This document shows, one piece after another, positions 1 to 9,037 of a stretch of 64,000 nucleotides of DNA (the first letter of the stretch is position 1; the number at the start of each line of letters is the position of its first letter). Made by a program: the position numbers and the translations under genes. The DNA comes from Flavobacteriales bacterium. GTDB taxonomy: Bacteria; Bacteroidota; Bacteroidia; Flavobacteriales; UBA7430. The notes beneath the pieces were generated by a model. That model was not told the DNA's origin. It searched no databases and was given only the letters and a program-made list of their open reading frames with translations. The stretch is from contig JAKMFX010000034.1 in assembly GCA_022425195.1 (NCBI GenBank), positions 1 to 64,000 on the forward strand, written 5' to 3'.

Positions 1-745
1 GAATGGCATCCATTTTATGTCGGTTGGCCAGATGTAAGTCGGTAAAAATTTTAAATACTTCTTTTTGACGGCCTTCGTAGCGATTTTGAGAATCCTCCGC
101 ATAAGCTTTCATTGCCCATTCGAGCTCGTCGTAGGAAGCTCCTAATTGATCTTCGTCGGTTCTGCCATCTGCCCAAAGCCCATCGGTGGGTTTAGCGGTT
201 TGAATGGCATCTATAACATTTAATTCTTTTGCAAGGGCAAAGACTTCAGATTTCATTAAATCAGCAATGGGACTTAAGTCGACACCTCCATCTCCGTATT
301 TTGTGTAGAAACCGACACCAAAATCCTCTACTTTATTTCCCGTTCCTGCGACCAACATACCGTGTGCTCCCGCAAAGGCGTATAGAGAAGTCATTCGTAT
401 TCTTGCACGGGTATTGGCCATGGTCAAGTTGTGATTTGCTTCTGAGGGAACCACTTTTGAAAGGGTGTCGAAGGTGTCACTGAGATCTACGGTTGTATAG
501 CTTGCGTTTGAGAAGTTTTCACACAGCCATTCAACGTGAGCTTGAGAGCGGTCAAATTCATTTTTGTGTTGGTGAATAGGCATCAGCAAGCACAAGACTT
601 TTTTACCTGTTAAGGCGCAAAGGGTAGAGGTGAGCGCTGAGTCGATTCCTCCAGAAATCCCAACGACAAATCCGTTTGTGTTCGATTGGTTGCTGTAGTT
701 GGTTAACCAATTTGTAATGTGTTCGATTGCCTTTTTCGTCTCCAT
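1..745 (-). CDS. nadE: NH3-dependent NAD+ synthetase, 3' end cut by window edge
   Basis: Amidates nicotinic acid adenine dinucleotide to NAD+ using ATP and ammonia, the last step of NAD synthesis in the cytosol. It is absent from the ORF track because its stop lies outside the window; I translated the minus strand from ATG at 745 (METKKAIEHITNW). About residues 29-37 carry the ATP pyrophosphatase P-loop VGISGGIDS, and later GTGNKVEDFGVGFYTKYGDGG matches the NadE active-site region. About 248 residues are visible, and the family is about 260, so only a short tail is missing. There is no glutaminase domain, so it is the ammonia-dependent form. It is divergent from gldB; a TAAATTTG box (766-773, minus) may be its -7 element. 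Identification is firm. Confidence 0.95.
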   Translation of the reverse strand, partial: METKKAIEHITNWLTNYSNQSNTNGFVVGISGGIDSALTSTLCALTGKKVLCLLMPIHQHKNEFDRSQAHVEWLCENFSNASYTTVDLSDTFDTLSKVVPSEANHNLTMANTRARIRMTSLYAFAGAHGMLVAGTGNKVEDFGVGFYTKYGDGGVDLSPIADLMKSEVFALAKELNVIDAIQTAKPTDGLWADGRTDEDQLGASYDELEWAMKAYAEDSQNRYEGRQKEVFKIFTDLHLANRHKMDAI

Positions 746-859
746 AGCTGCTGTAAATGAGATTACAAATTTAATAAAAATGAATTTTCCATGAATATTG
801 ATTTAGTTTTAATGTGTTCATTATTCATTTCTTATTTTTGCAAGATAAATGGTATCAAA

Positions 860-1831
860 ATGAAGCAGCTATTTGCATTTATTTTTTTTGGTTTGATTCT
901 ACTATCGTCTTGTCATCAGCAGAAGATAGATGTGTCTTCTGTGACGCCTCCGATAACGATAGGGCATTTTGATCATGCTTTTTTCGCCATGGACAGTATG
1001 AATTTTACATCCGATCTTCAAGCGCTGAAAAAAGACTTTCCTGATTTTTTTAGAACGGATCAGGATGAAGCGGAACTCAAAAAACGTTTTTTAGACCCTC
1101 AGATTCGAGAGTTGTACAATGCTGTGGACACTTCTTTTATGGATCTAAGCCTTTTGGATGATAAGATTTATCATGCATTTCAGCACTTGTATCATTATTT
1201 CCCTACGCACAAGCCGGTGCGTATTCACACCTGGGTTTCTAATTTCGAGCGCTTAGACCCTATTTTGGTTTCAGATCAATCATTACTTATTTCTTTGGAT
1301 ATGTATTTAGGGCCTGATGCTCATTTTTATCAAACAGCACCCAACTACATCAAACAGGGTTTTGATAAAAAATACCTATTGACAGATATGTTTTCTGCTT
1401 ATTTTAGCGCGAGTCTTCCTTTATCAGATGACAATAGCTTGCTGGCATCCATGCTTCATTATGGGAAAATACATTACCTAACATCGTTGATGCTTCCCGA
1501 TGCATCTGAAGAGATGGTTATGGGGTATGCTCCACAGAAAATGTCATGGTGCTTTGAAAATGAATCGGATGTATGGGCTTATTTTATTGAAAACAAGCTT
1601 TTGTTCTCGAGTATGCAAGAAAATAAAAGGAGATTTATAGAAGATGCTCCATTTTCAAAGTTCAACACCCACTTTGATCGTGAAACCCCCGGAAGAATTG
1701 GACGGTGGATGGGCTGGAATGTCATTAGATCTTACATGAAGGCAAATCCTGAAAAGAGTTTAATAGAGTTAATGAATGAGCTAGATGCTCAAAAAATATT
1801 ACGTGAATCACGTTACAAACCAAAATCGTAA
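860..1831 (+). CDS. gldB: Gliding motility lipoprotein GldB
   Basis: GldB is a lipoprotein of the Bacteroidota gliding/type IX secretion machinery, thought to sit in the cell envelope. The ORF track starts at 791, but ATG at 860 gives a lipoprotein signal peptide MKQLFAFIFFGLILLSSC with cysteine at residue 18, so I chose that start. The mature protein contains the family-like segments DLSLLDDKIYHAFQHLYHYF and PGRIGRWMGWNVIRSYM near the C-terminus. The length of 323 residues is normal for the family. It is followed two bases later by gldC, the usual pair. A TATTTTTG box (833-840) could be the -7 element. The rest of the gld machinery is not in this window. Confidence 0.9.
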   Translation: MKQLFAFIFFGLILLSSCHQQKIDVSSVTPPITIGHFDHAFFAMDSMNFTSDLQALKKDFPDFFRTDQDEAELKKRFLDPQIRELYNAVDTSFMDLSLLDDKIYHAFQHLYHYFPTHKPVRIHTWVSNFERLDPILVSDQSLLISLDMYLGPDAHFYQTAPNYIKQGFDKKYLLTDMFSAYFSASLPLSDDNSLLASMLHYGKIHYLTSLMLPDASEEMVMGYAPQKMSWCFENESDVWAYFIENKLLFSSMQENKRRFIEDAPFSKFNTHFDRETPGRIGRWMGWNVIRSYMKANPEKSLIELMNELDAQKILRESRYKPKS

Positions 1832-1833
1832 GC

Positions 1834-2175
1834 ATGAAAGAGTCCGAAATTAAAATAAACATTAGTTTAGACGACAATAAAGTCCCTGAGAAAATCCAAT
1901 GGTCTGCAGAAGATGCTGGAGAAGTGAATCAGCAATCAGAAGCTGTACTTATCTCGCTCTGGGATGCAGAAAACCAAAATGCGCTTCGCATTGATTTGTG
2001 GACCAAAGAAATGAAGGTAGATGAAATGAAAACATTTTTTCATCAGACCCTTACAGCGATGACAGAGACCTATGAACGTGCCACTGGTGACGAGAAGATG
2101 GCTAAAGACATGCGACGTTTTTGTCATTATTTTGCTGATGAATTAAATCTTTTGAAAGACATTAAGAAGAAATAA
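1834..2175 (+). CDS. gldC: Gliding motility protein GldC
   Basis: Small cytosolic protein of 113 residues that accompanies GldB in Flavobacteriia. The N-terminus (KINISLDDNKVPEKIQWSA) and the segment LRIDLWTKEMKVDEMKTFF are typical of GldC. There is no signal peptide or membrane segment. It starts 2 nt after gldB, so the two are co-transcribed, and a terminator hairpin overlaps its stop codon. Its biochemical role is not known; in the family it is needed for efficient gliding. The call rests on sequence pattern and gldB adjacency. Confidence 0.9.
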   Translation: MKESEIKINISLDDNKVPEKIQWSAEDAGEVNQQSEAVLISLWDAENQNALRIDLWTKEMKVDEMKTFFHQTLTAMTETYERATGDEKMAKDMRRFCHYFADELNLLKDIKKK

Positions 2176-2219
2176 TCTCCAGTCTTGCATGGGTTTCAAC
2201 CTACTGAGATTATTTTTTT
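2171..2219 (+). terminator. Intrinsic terminator after gldC
   Basis: AATAATCTCCAG pairs with CTGAGATTATT (one bulged C), and a small inner GGTT/AACC helix lies in the loop. It is followed by TTTTTTT. The hairpin begins on the gldC stop codon, so it ends the gldBC transcript. Confidence 0.75.
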
Positions 2220-2289
2220 CGTAGCTTTATGTCATAGGACTGAAAATTGACCTTATCAACATTAAATTATTCAAACTGATCCTCTTTTC

Positions 2290-2796
2290 ATGAATCACAA
2301 ACTACTCATCCGTCTCATTTCTTTTTTGCTTCCGATAGCTGTCTTTGGTCTTTATATAATGCCAAAGTTTACGACCAGTATTGATTTTTTGCCATTGTTA
2401 AATGCTTGCATCAACGGTACCGTATTTTTCATTTTGATTTTTGCCGTGGTGGCTATTAAAAAAGGAAACCGTGAGCTACATAAGAAGCTCATGTATTCTG
2501 CGGTAGTTTTATCTATTGTATTCTTAGTTTTTTACGTATTCCATCATGCCACGCACGATACGGTTTCATTCGGAGGAGAGGGACTGATTAAAAAGGTCTA
2601 TTATTTCATTTTGATTACACACATCATTTTGGCGATAGCTATTGTGCCTTTGGTATTGATTAGTCTTTCTAGAGCCATGCAGGAGAAATTCACTCAGCAC
2701 AAAAAAATAGCAAGAATAACCATGCCACTTTGGATGTACGTATCTCTTTCCGGAGTTCTGGTGTACTTGATGATCTCTCCGTACTATCCTTTTTAA
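2290..2796 (+). CDS. DUF420 family membrane protein (possible oxidase assembly factor)
   Basis: Integral membrane protein of 168 residues with about five hydrophobic helices. It has the DUF420 pattern: a histidine-bearing helix (VFHHATHDT) and a second conserved helix containing THIILAIAIVPLVLISL. DUF420 proteins include CtaM of Gram-positives, a cytochrome aa3 maturation factor, and in Bacteroidota they usually sit beside SCO1 and ctaB. Here the gene is convergent with ctaB, 11 bp end to end, so it has its own promoter rather than being in the oxidase operon. A role in haem-copper oxidase maturation is inferred from family and position only. Confidence 0.75.
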   Translation: MNHKLLIRLISFLLPIAVFGLYIMPKFTTSIDFLPLLNACINGTVFFILIFAVVAIKKGNRELHKKLMYSAVVLSIVFLVFYVFHHATHDTVSFGGEGLIKKVYYFILITHIILAIAIVPLVLISLSRAMQEKFTQHKKIARITMPLWMYVSLSGVLVYLMISPYYPF

Positions 2797-2807
2797 ATAG
2801 AGGTCTG

Positions 2808-3701
2808 TTAGTTGATGAACCGATCTATGATATAGATGATTTGAAAAATGGGTAGGTAGATGATCGAGGCAATCATCAGTTCCTTGGCCTGTGCATCACT
2901 TGTATTTTGGTAGAGTTGAATGGTTTTGTATACAAACCAGCAGCCCAGTCCAAGGATCAAAATAAATGAATATACAGAAAGGTTGAGTCCGGATACATTC
3001 CAGAAGAATGGCACGACCGATAGCATCACCATTCCTATAGATGTAATGATGGCTATTAGGGCCGGATAAGTTCCTTTTTCACCTCCAAATAACATTTTAA
3101 AACCTGCGTTCTTATACTCTTTGTCTAACACCCAGGCAATGGCGATGAAGTGAGGGAACTGCCATAAAAATTGAATGGCAAACAGCGTTCCCCCAATCAA
3201 TTCAAAATTGTCGGTTGCAGCCACCCAGCCCAGCAAGAAAGGTATGGCCCCCGGAATGGCTCCTATAAATACAGAGAACGTTGAAATACGCTTCATAGGT
3301 GTATATGCCAGTACATAGAGGAGTATTGAGAGCAAACCGAAAAAGCTCGACTTAGAGAGGTGGCCAAAAAAGCTTCCTTGTGGATGTATAAAGTTCAGTA
3401 GGTAGAGTCCAACGGCTCCGGTCAGGGCAGAGAAAATGAAAGCCTGCAATACCGTTAAGCGCTTCATAGGTAGCGGCCGGTTAGCGGTTCTAGGCATTAA
3501 TTGATCAAAGTTTCTCTCAAGAATTTGATTGAATCCATTTGCAGATCCCGTAACGAGAAAGCCCCCCAACATCAGCAAGAAAAATTCGTTAACCGAAAAG
3601 TCTTCTATTCCGATGAGATAACCCGATACAGCTGAAAACACAACGGTAAAGGACAAACGGAATTTTAATAATTGGGCGTAATATTTGAGTGTATGGATCA
3701 A
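2808..3701 (-). CDS. ctaB: Protohaem IX farnesyltransferase (haem o synthase)
   Basis: Membrane prenyltransferase of the UbiA superfamily that adds a farnesyl group to haem b to give haem o, needed by the oxidase encoded just upstream. The first Asp-rich motif is N-x3-D-x3-PRTANRPLP at about residues 63-77, and there are about nine hydrophobic helices. At 297 residues the length is normal. It is the last gene of the minus-strand cox operon: the preceding small CxxC protein stops immediately before its ATG. No haem a synthase (CtaA) gene is in the window. Confidence 0.93.
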   Translation of the reverse strand: MIHTLKYYAQLLKFRLSFTVVFSAVSGYLIGIEDFSVNEFFLLMLGGFLVTGSANGFNQILERNFDQLMPRTANRPLPMKRLTVLQAFIFSALTGAVGLYLLNFIHPQGSFFGHLSKSSFFGLLSILLYVLAYTPMKRISTFSVFIGAIPGAIPFLLGWVAATDNFELIGGTLFAIQFLWQFPHFIAIAWVLDKEYKNAGFKMLFGGEKGTYPALIAIITSIGMVMLSVVPFFWNVSGLNLSVYSFILILGLGCWFVYKTIQLYQNTSDAQAKELMIASIIYLPIFQIIYIIDRFIN

Positions 3702-3950
3702 TTATTCGGTCAAGGAATTACGAGTCTTTTTCTTTTGCAGGAAGTATAAAATAGTAAAACCTACCGCTGCCAGATAAGGGAATGCCATCAGGTATAAGAT
3801 TCCGTCATTTAAGCCAGCTCCTTTTGATCCACCTGCTTCAAGATTGGTTTCCACTACAGCTTTACACATGGCACACTGTGCACTCGCATCACTACTGATT
3901 GTGAAGAGCACCAGCCCCATTGCTAAAAAGATTCCTAATTTAGTTTTCAT
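3702..3950 (-). CDS. Small secreted-type CxxC membrane protein
   Basis: I do not recognise a named family. From ATG at 3950 the product is 82 residues: a cleavable-looking signal peptide (MKTKLGIFLAMGLVLF...SDASA), then QCAMCKAVVETN with a CxxC pair at the mature N-terminus, then one transmembrane helix (YLMAFPYLAAVGFTILYFL) and a basic tail KKKTR. The ORF track start at 3974 would lie deeper inside SCO1; the MKTK start gives an 11-nt overlap with SCO1. Between SCO1 and ctaB, an exported CxxC protein could take part in copper or thiol handling during CuA assembly. That is inference. Confidence 0.7.
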   Translation of the reverse strand: MKTKLGIFLAMGLVLFTISSDASAQCAMCKAVVETNLEAGGSKGAGLNDGILYLMAFPYLAAVGFTILYFLQKKKTRNSLTE

Positions 3951-4701
3951 AACGTTGTCGTTCTGCTTTTGCATCCTTGTGATATTCAGCCATCAATGTT
4001 TTGATGTCTTTAATCATGTCCTTGATGACAAAATCTTTGGTTCCATCGTAACTTCCCACTGGATTTCCTTTCATCTTACTTTCAGGGCCGCAACCCGAAC
4101 AGTCGAGGTCGGGTTTCTTAGAAGAAGTGTCACATCCGGTACAGATAAAATTGCTGTAACCCGATCGAACTCTTCCCTCACGATCGACGATCACTAGATA
4201 TTCAGAATGAAGAAATCCACCTGGCGCGAGTTCGTCTTCTTGAGCATTGACAAAGTAGGATCTTGCGACCTCATAAATGGCCTCTTTATCTCCAGTTACA
4301 AAGTTGAAATTCGACTCATCAATTCGCATTCTTTTTGCGTATTGCTTTAATTGCTCTGGTGTGTCGTACTCCGGATTCACCGTATGTGATAAGAACTTTA
4401 TGTTTGGGTAAATACTCAGTTCACTTTGTATGTACCTCATGTTGATGGTCATCGTAGGGCAGATGGTCGGACAGGTAGTGAAAATAAAATTCGCCACGTA
4501 AATGTTGTCGTCATAATCCGCATTCGTGATGGTATCTCGATTTTGGTTGATAAACGAAAAAGGTGGAATACGATGGTCATCTTCACCAATTACGGCAAGC
4601 TTTACAAAGTTGTTTTCCCCTCTAGAAAGAAAGTTGTAAGCCAGGTAAGGCAAAACAAGCAATGCGAAAAGCAATCCCCACTTTTTTAATTTTTCCTGCA
4701 T
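3940..4701 (-). CDS. SCO1/SenC/PrrC copper chaperone
   Basis: Membrane-anchored thioredoxin-fold protein that delivers copper to the CuA site of cytochrome oxidase subunit II. An N-terminal helix (LLFALLVLPYLAYNFL) anchors it. The copper motif is TTCPTICPT (C-x3-C), and the distal His lies in GGFLHSEYLVIVD. The length of 253 residues fits. A cysteine-rich insertion near the C-terminus (CTGCDTSSKKPDLDCSGCG, five cysteines) is not part of the basic SCO fold and may be an extra metal site. It lies between the subunit IV gene and the small CxxC gene in the same operon. Confidence 0.92.
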   Translation of the reverse strand: MQEKLKKWGLLFALLVLPYLAYNFLSRGENNFVKLAVIGEDDHRIPPFSFINQNRDTITNADYDDNIYVANFIFTTCPTICPTMTINMRYIQSELSIYPNIKFLSHTVNPEYDTPEQLKQYAKRMRIDESNFNFVTGDKEAIYEVARSYFVNAQEDELAPGGFLHSEYLVIVDREGRVRSGYSNFICTGCDTSSKKPDLDCSGCGPESKMKGNPVGSYDGTKDFVIKDMIKDIKTLMAEYHKDAKAERQRYEN

Positions 4702-4710
4702 GAGGTAAGT

Positions 4711-5034
4711 TTACATGATGGAATAATTGTAGAATCCTTCTACAATGATGATGAACAATAGGTAAGGTATAAGAATAAACATCGGGCCTATGATGACCCA
4801 TTTTAAACTTTTCTTTTCATCTCCTAGGTGCATGAAGGTCATCACAATATATGCGGCCTTCACAATCGTTAGTATGATGAAGATATGATTCAATAATTTG
4901 GTTCCAAGAACTATAGTTTCCACCATGAATGGAGGTTTGATAATCCCAAGTACAACTTCAACGGCAGTCACAAATAGAAGTATCCAAAATACTTTCCAAA
5001 TCCACCAGTTTCCTTTTTTAGTTTCGTTAGCCAT
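4711..5034 (-). CDS. Cytochrome c oxidase subunit IV family protein
   Basis: Small membrane subunit, 107 residues from ATG at 5034 (MANETKKGNWWIWKVFWILL). The track start at 5088 would run into the subunit III gene, so I reject it. Three hydrophobic helices with the internal MTFMHLGDEKKSLK segment are typical of the COX4/caa3-type small subunit. It follows subunit III by 17 nt and precedes SCO1 by 9 nt. It probably stabilises the oxidase core. Confidence 0.88.
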   Translation of the reverse strand: MANETKKGNWWIWKVFWILLFVTAVEVVLGIIKPPFMVETIVLGTKLLNHIFIILTIVKAAYIVMTFMHLGDEKKSLKWVIIGPMFILIPYLLFIIIVEGFYNYSIM

Positions 5035-5051
5035 GATCGTCTTTTTTACAA

Positions 5052-5717
5052 TTATACCAAGTAGAAGAATGTGAATACGAACACCCATACTAAATCTACG
5101 AAGTGCCAGTATAAACCTACTTTTTCAACCATTTCATAATGTCCTCTTTCTTCATAGGTCCCCTTGATCACATTGATTAAGATGATGATTAGGATGATCA
5201 CACCACTAAGTACGTGGAATCCGTGAAAACCGGTTATAAAGAAGAAGTAGTCACCGAATAGAGGGTGTCCGTAGGGATTGCTTACTAAAGTTGCAGGTAC
5301 GCCATCCAATCCATGAATGAAGTGTGCCCATTCCCATGCTTGCGAGGATAAAAACAAGATTCCACCTACAATCGTTAATGAAAGCCAAAGAATCACTTTC
5401 TTTTTCTCCATTTTGTGACCATAGTTTACCGCCAATACCATGGTCACGGAACTTAGGATCAGTATGAAGGTCATTAAGGCAACAAACAACAATGGATGCT
5501 CTCCTTCTAGAAATGGGAAGTGCGTAAATACTTCTTCAGCTACGGGCCATATGTCTCCATATTTAAATCTACTAAATCCATAGGCTGCTAAAAAACCTGA
5601 GAAGGTTAAAGCATCTGTCATCAAGAAAAACCACATCATTAGTTTTCCGTAACTCGAGCCTAAGGGTTTTGCATCGCCTCCGCCCCAGGGATCTTTATTT
5701 TCAACTGCTTGTTCCAT
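5052..5717 (-). CDS. Cytochrome c oxidase subunit III (copy b)
   Basis: Haem-copper oxidase subunit III, 221 residues. The cytosolic N-terminus is followed by a helix with KLMMWFFLMTDALTFSGFLA, where the family often has an acidic residue; the C-terminal helices carry TGFHGFHVLSGV and YWHFVDLVWVFVF, hallmark segments of the family. It has about five helices. It is one of two adjacent subunit III genes, a normal arrangement in Bacteroidota. Likely part of the same aa3 complex. Confidence 0.93.
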   Translation of the reverse strand: MEQAVENKDPWGGGDAKPLGSSYGKLMMWFFLMTDALTFSGFLAAYGFSRFKYGDIWPVAEEVFTHFPFLEGEHPLLFVALMTFILILSSVTMVLAVNYGHKMEKKKVILWLSLTIVGGILFLSSQAWEWAHFIHGLDGVPATLVSNPYGHPLFGDYFFFITGFHGFHVLSGVIILIIILINVIKGTYEERGHYEMVEKVGLYWHFVDLVWVFVFTFFYLV

Positions 5718-5737
5718 AACTTATATCGTTCTCGATT

Positions 5738-6292
5738 TTATGAGTAAGTAAAAAATAGGAATAGGTACAACCACAATAGGCCCAAAAAGTGCCAGTAAAT
5801 GGAGACCAAATGTATTCCTAGATAATTGTCTTTTGTATATTTTCCAATTTTGGATTTTATCGTTGTAATCGTCAGTGCGATCAAACCTCCGATTAGGTGG
5901 AGCAGGTGCATCAGCGTGATCGCGTAAATGAAAGATCCCGAAGCATTACTTCCTTCCCCGGTCAAATAAACACCTTGCGCAACCAAATCACCCCAACCTT
6001 GGATTTGAGAAAAGGAAAAAAGGATTCCCAAAAGCAAAGTACCGAGTAGCAGGGAGGTCCCTGATTTACCTGCTTTCACATTTTGTGCAGCAAACAAGAG
6101 CAAGGCACTGCTGACCACGATGGCTACTGTACTTATGGTAAACCATACAGGCATCTCAAACTCAAGCCATCCGCCTTCGGCTTTCCTTACGATGTAAGCT
6201 GAGGTGAGCCCACCGAAAAACATGACGATACTTACAATACCTATCCAAAGGAGTTGCTTAGAAGCTTTATTTTTTTTGAGATTCAATTGCAT
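5738..6292 (-). CDS. Cytochrome c oxidase subunit III (copy a)
   Basis: Second subunit III homologue, 184 residues, divergent from the neighbouring copy but with the same C-terminal signature (TLMHLLHLIGGLIAL and IYWHFLGLLWLYLFLFF). The N-terminus KKNKASKQLLWIGIVSIVMFFGGLTSAYIV is typical of this Bacteroidota subgroup. It sits directly after cox1 (9 nt) and 20 nt before copy b. Both copies are probably in one complex; the division of labour is unknown. Confidence 0.9.
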   Translation of the reverse strand: MQLNLKKNKASKQLLWIGIVSIVMFFGGLTSAYIVRKAEGGWLEFEMPVWFTISTVAIVVSSALLLFAAQNVKAGKSGTSLLLGTLLLGILFSFSQIQGWGDLVAQGVYLTGEGSNASGSFIYAITLMHLLHLIGGLIALTITTIKSKIGKYTKDNYLGIHLVSIYWHFLGLLWLYLFLFFTYS

Positions 6293-6301
6293 GTTTGTTG
6301 G

Positions 6302-8053
6302 TTAGTGTTCTGTTTCACCTTCTTTTAAAGGTACATTTTGAGGGACAAAGTCCTGATCAGCTCCTGGCTTAGAGTAGTCATATGCCCAACGCTCTACGGT
6401 TGGAATTTCACCTGGCCAGTTTCCGTGTATTCTTTCTACAGGTGTTGTCCACTCTAGCGTGTTAGAGCCCCATGGGTTCTCTGTAGCCTTCGTTCCTTTG
6501 AAGATGCTATAAAAGAAATTGAAAATAAATAACAACTGAACCAAACCACCTATGATGGCAAAGAATGTGATGACCTCGTTGATGTCAGACAGTCCGTCAA
6601 ACATTGGGAAAGCACTGTTGGTATAATATCTTCTTGGAAGTCCTGCTAATCCTAAGAAATGCATTGGGAAGAATACCCCATAAGCAGAAATAAAGGTGAC
6701 CCAAAAGTGGAAGTATCCCAATTTCTTGTTCATCATACGTCCATACATCTTTGGGAACCAATGGTAAACTCCTGCAAGCATCCCATAGATGGCAGACAAT
6801 CCCATTACAATATGGAAGTGACCTACCACAAAATAGGTGTCGTGTACGTTGATGTCAAGGGCTGAATCACCCAGGATGATTCCTGTCAAACCTCCGGTGA
6901 TGAAGGTCGATACAAATCCAATGGCAAAAAGCATTGCCGGTGTAAATCGAATGTTTGCCCTCCATAGTGTGGCCAAGTAATTAAATACTTTTACCGCTGA
7001 AGGGATGGCAATAAGTAAGGTCGTAAATGTAAATACAGAACCTAAGAATGGATCCATTCCCGTGATAAACATATGGTGACCCCATACCACAAAGGATAAG
7101 AATGCAATAAGAATCAAGGCACCCACCATCGCTTTGTAACCAAAAATAGGCTTTCTAGAATTGACAGATATTACTTCAGATACAATCCCTAAAGCTGGTA
7201 ACAAAATAATGTATACCTCAGGGTGACCTAAGAACCAGAATAGGTGTTCGAATAAAATTGGAGATCCTCCTGTATTGTGAAGAGCCTCACCATTAATGAT
7301 GATGTCTGAAAGGTAAAATGAAGTACCAAAACTACGGTCAAAAATCAGAAGCAAAGCACATGATAAAAGTACTGGGAAAGATAGCACCCCTAAGATGGCA
7401 ACGATTAATAATGCCCATATGGTTAAAGGAAGTCGACTCATGGTCATTCCTTTGGTACGCATATTAAGAATGGTAACAATATAGTTAAGCCCTCCTAATA
7501 GAGAAGATACGACAAACAAAGTAATGGCGATGAGCCATAGATCTTGTCCTAATCCCGAACCAGGTATCGCCTGTGGTAGTGCGGATAGAGGAGGGTAGAT
7601 GGTCCAACCTGCAGCTGCGGGTCCCGACTCAACAAACAGAGAGTACAAGAGTACAATGGTAGCTGCGAAAAAGAACCAATAAGACAGCATGTTCATAAAT
7701 CCTGAGGCCATATCTCTAGCTCCAATCTGAAGTGGAATTAAGAAGTTGGCGAACGTACCGGTTAATCCGGCAGTAAGTACCCAGAATATTAAGATGGTAC
7801 CGTGCATGGTTACCAGCGCCAGGTAGATGTTTGGATCAAGTACTCCGCCTGGAGCCCATTTCTCACCCAGGAAAAACTCAAGCACTGCGAAAGATTCTCC
7901 AGGATTGGATAATTGCAGACGGAAAAGTATTGACATCAGCATTCCAATCACACCCATAAACATACCGGTGATGAGGAATTGCTTAGCAATCATCTTGTGA
8001 TCTAAACTAAAGACGTATTTCGTTAAGAACGTTTCTTTATGATGTTCTGACAT
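6302..8053 (-). CDS. Cytochrome c oxidase subunit I
   Basis: Catalytic haem-copper subunit, 583 residues, with about twelve transmembrane helices. It holds the high-spin haem/CuB site where O2 is reduced. Visible motifs are HPEVYIILLPALGI (CuB His and the cross-linked Tyr), VVWGHHMFITGM (paired CuB histidines) and VHDTYFVVGHFHIVM (haem ligands). These make it an A-type oxidase. The C-terminal tail after the last helix is hydrophilic. It follows cox2 by 6 nt. Electrons come from cytochrome c through subunit II. Confidence 0.97.
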   Translation of the reverse strand: MSEHHKETFLTKYVFSLDHKMIAKQFLITGMFMGVIGMLMSILFRLQLSNPGESFAVLEFFLGEKWAPGGVLDPNIYLALVTMHGTILIFWVLTAGLTGTFANFLIPLQIGARDMASGFMNMLSYWFFFAATIVLLYSLFVESGPAAAGWTIYPPLSALPQAIPGSGLGQDLWLIAITLFVVSSLLGGLNYIVTILNMRTKGMTMSRLPLTIWALLIVAILGVLSFPVLLSCALLLIFDRSFGTSFYLSDIIINGEALHNTGGSPILFEHLFWFLGHPEVYIILLPALGIVSEVISVNSRKPIFGYKAMVGALILIAFLSFVVWGHHMFITGMDPFLGSVFTFTTLLIAIPSAVKVFNYLATLWRANIRFTPAMLFAIGFVSTFITGGLTGIILGDSALDINVHDTYFVVGHFHIVMGLSAIYGMLAGVYHWFPKMYGRMMNKKLGYFHFWVTFISAYGVFFPMHFLGLAGLPRRYYTNSAFPMFDGLSDINEVITFFAIIGGLVQLLFIFNFFYSIFKGTKATENPWGSNTLEWTTPVERIHGNWPGEIPTVERWAYDYSKPGADQDFVPQNVPLKEGETEH

Positions 8054-8059
8054 ATTAAA

Positions 8060-9037
8060 CTAGTTTAGTGTTAATGTATTTTTTAGCGTTTCTTGTGAGG
8101 CCATCCAAGCATTATATTCCTCTTGAGTTTCAACGATAAACTTCATCTTCATGTTGTAGTGAGCCGCACCACAAATTTTATTACACAACAAGACAAACTC
8201 AAAGTCTTCACCTTCTTGCTCTTTCATTTCAGCCGTGGTTTGTGTTGGCGTGAAGCCAAACTGGGTTGTCATACCCGGAACACAATTCATTTGCACTCTA
8301 AAATGTGGTAAAAAGGCAGAGTGTATCACGTCTTGCGAACGCATTTTGAGAAGTACAGGCTCATTAACGACCAAGTGTACTTCTCGAGTAACGATGTCGT
8401 CTTGAGCGCTGTCATCGTCCATGTCCACACCCAAAACATTGAGTCCTTCAACGAGTTTGTAGTTCGCCTGACCTAAAGTATTGTCATCACCCGCATATCG
8501 AGCTGTCCAGTTGAATTGTTTTGCATACAATTCGATGATTTTAGAATTTGTTGTGTCTACACCCGTAATGTCGTTCCAAACATTCAAACCATAAATGATC
8601 AGAGGTGTAAGAACCAAGGTAGGTACCACTGTCCAAATCACTTCTAGCTTGTTGTTGTGTGGGTAGAAGTAGGCAACGGTATTTTTGCGACCTCTGTATT
8701 TATAAGCGAACCATGCAAGTATGGGTTGTGTTAAGAAAAACACAAAAAGGATGACGCCCATGGTGAAATTCATTAAGGTGTCAATGGTCGCTCCGTGCAA
8801 AGAACTTGCAGGAGGTAGGATGTGAACGCCCCAATATTTGAATTGCCACAGAACAAAGCCTAAGAAAAGAACCCCAAATACAGCAAAGGTCAAGATCCCT
8901 TGTATGTTGTTGTCTTTATCGGTGATTTCATTGGCGTCTTGGTCTTTCACTTCTGAAACCAATTCATTCACCCTTAATATTTGCACCAAAACAATTACTG
9001 AAAGTAATATGATCAATCCAACTAATATACTCATCAT
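8060..9037 (-). CDS. Cytochrome c oxidase subunit II
   Basis: Carries the CuA centre that receives electrons from cytochrome c. Three hydrophobic segments are visible: an N-terminal helix (SILVGLIILLSVIVLVQIL), then two more before the periplasmic cupredoxin domain. The CuA ligands are seen as CNKICGAAHYNM (C-x3-C-x3-H-x2-M), with an upstream His in VIHSAFLPHFRVQMN. No fused cytochrome c domain follows (tail about 25 residues), so it is not a caa3 form. It is the first gene of the operon, behind a 446-bp gap with a consensus promoter. Confidence 0.95.
   Translation of the reverse strand: MMSILVGLIILLSVIVLVQILRVNELVSEVKDQDANEITDKDNNIQGILTFAVFGVLFLGFVLWQFKYWGVHILPPASSLHGATIDTLMNFTMGVILFVFFLTQPILAWFAYKYRGRKNTVAYFYPHNNKLEVIWTVVPTLVLTPLIIYGLNVWNDITGVDTTNSKIIELYAKQFNWTARYAGDDNTLGQANYKLVEGLNVLGVDMDDDSAQDDIVTREVHLVVNEPVLLKMRSQDVIHSAFLPHFRVQMNCVPGMTTQFGFTPTQTTAEMKEQEGEDFEFVLLCNKICGAAHYNMKMKFIVETQEEYNAWMASQETLKNTLTLN

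Noticed and set aside
229-483. 84-aa plus-strand ORF
   Set aside because: It lies inside the nadE coding frame on the minus strand; composition is that of a shadow ORF.
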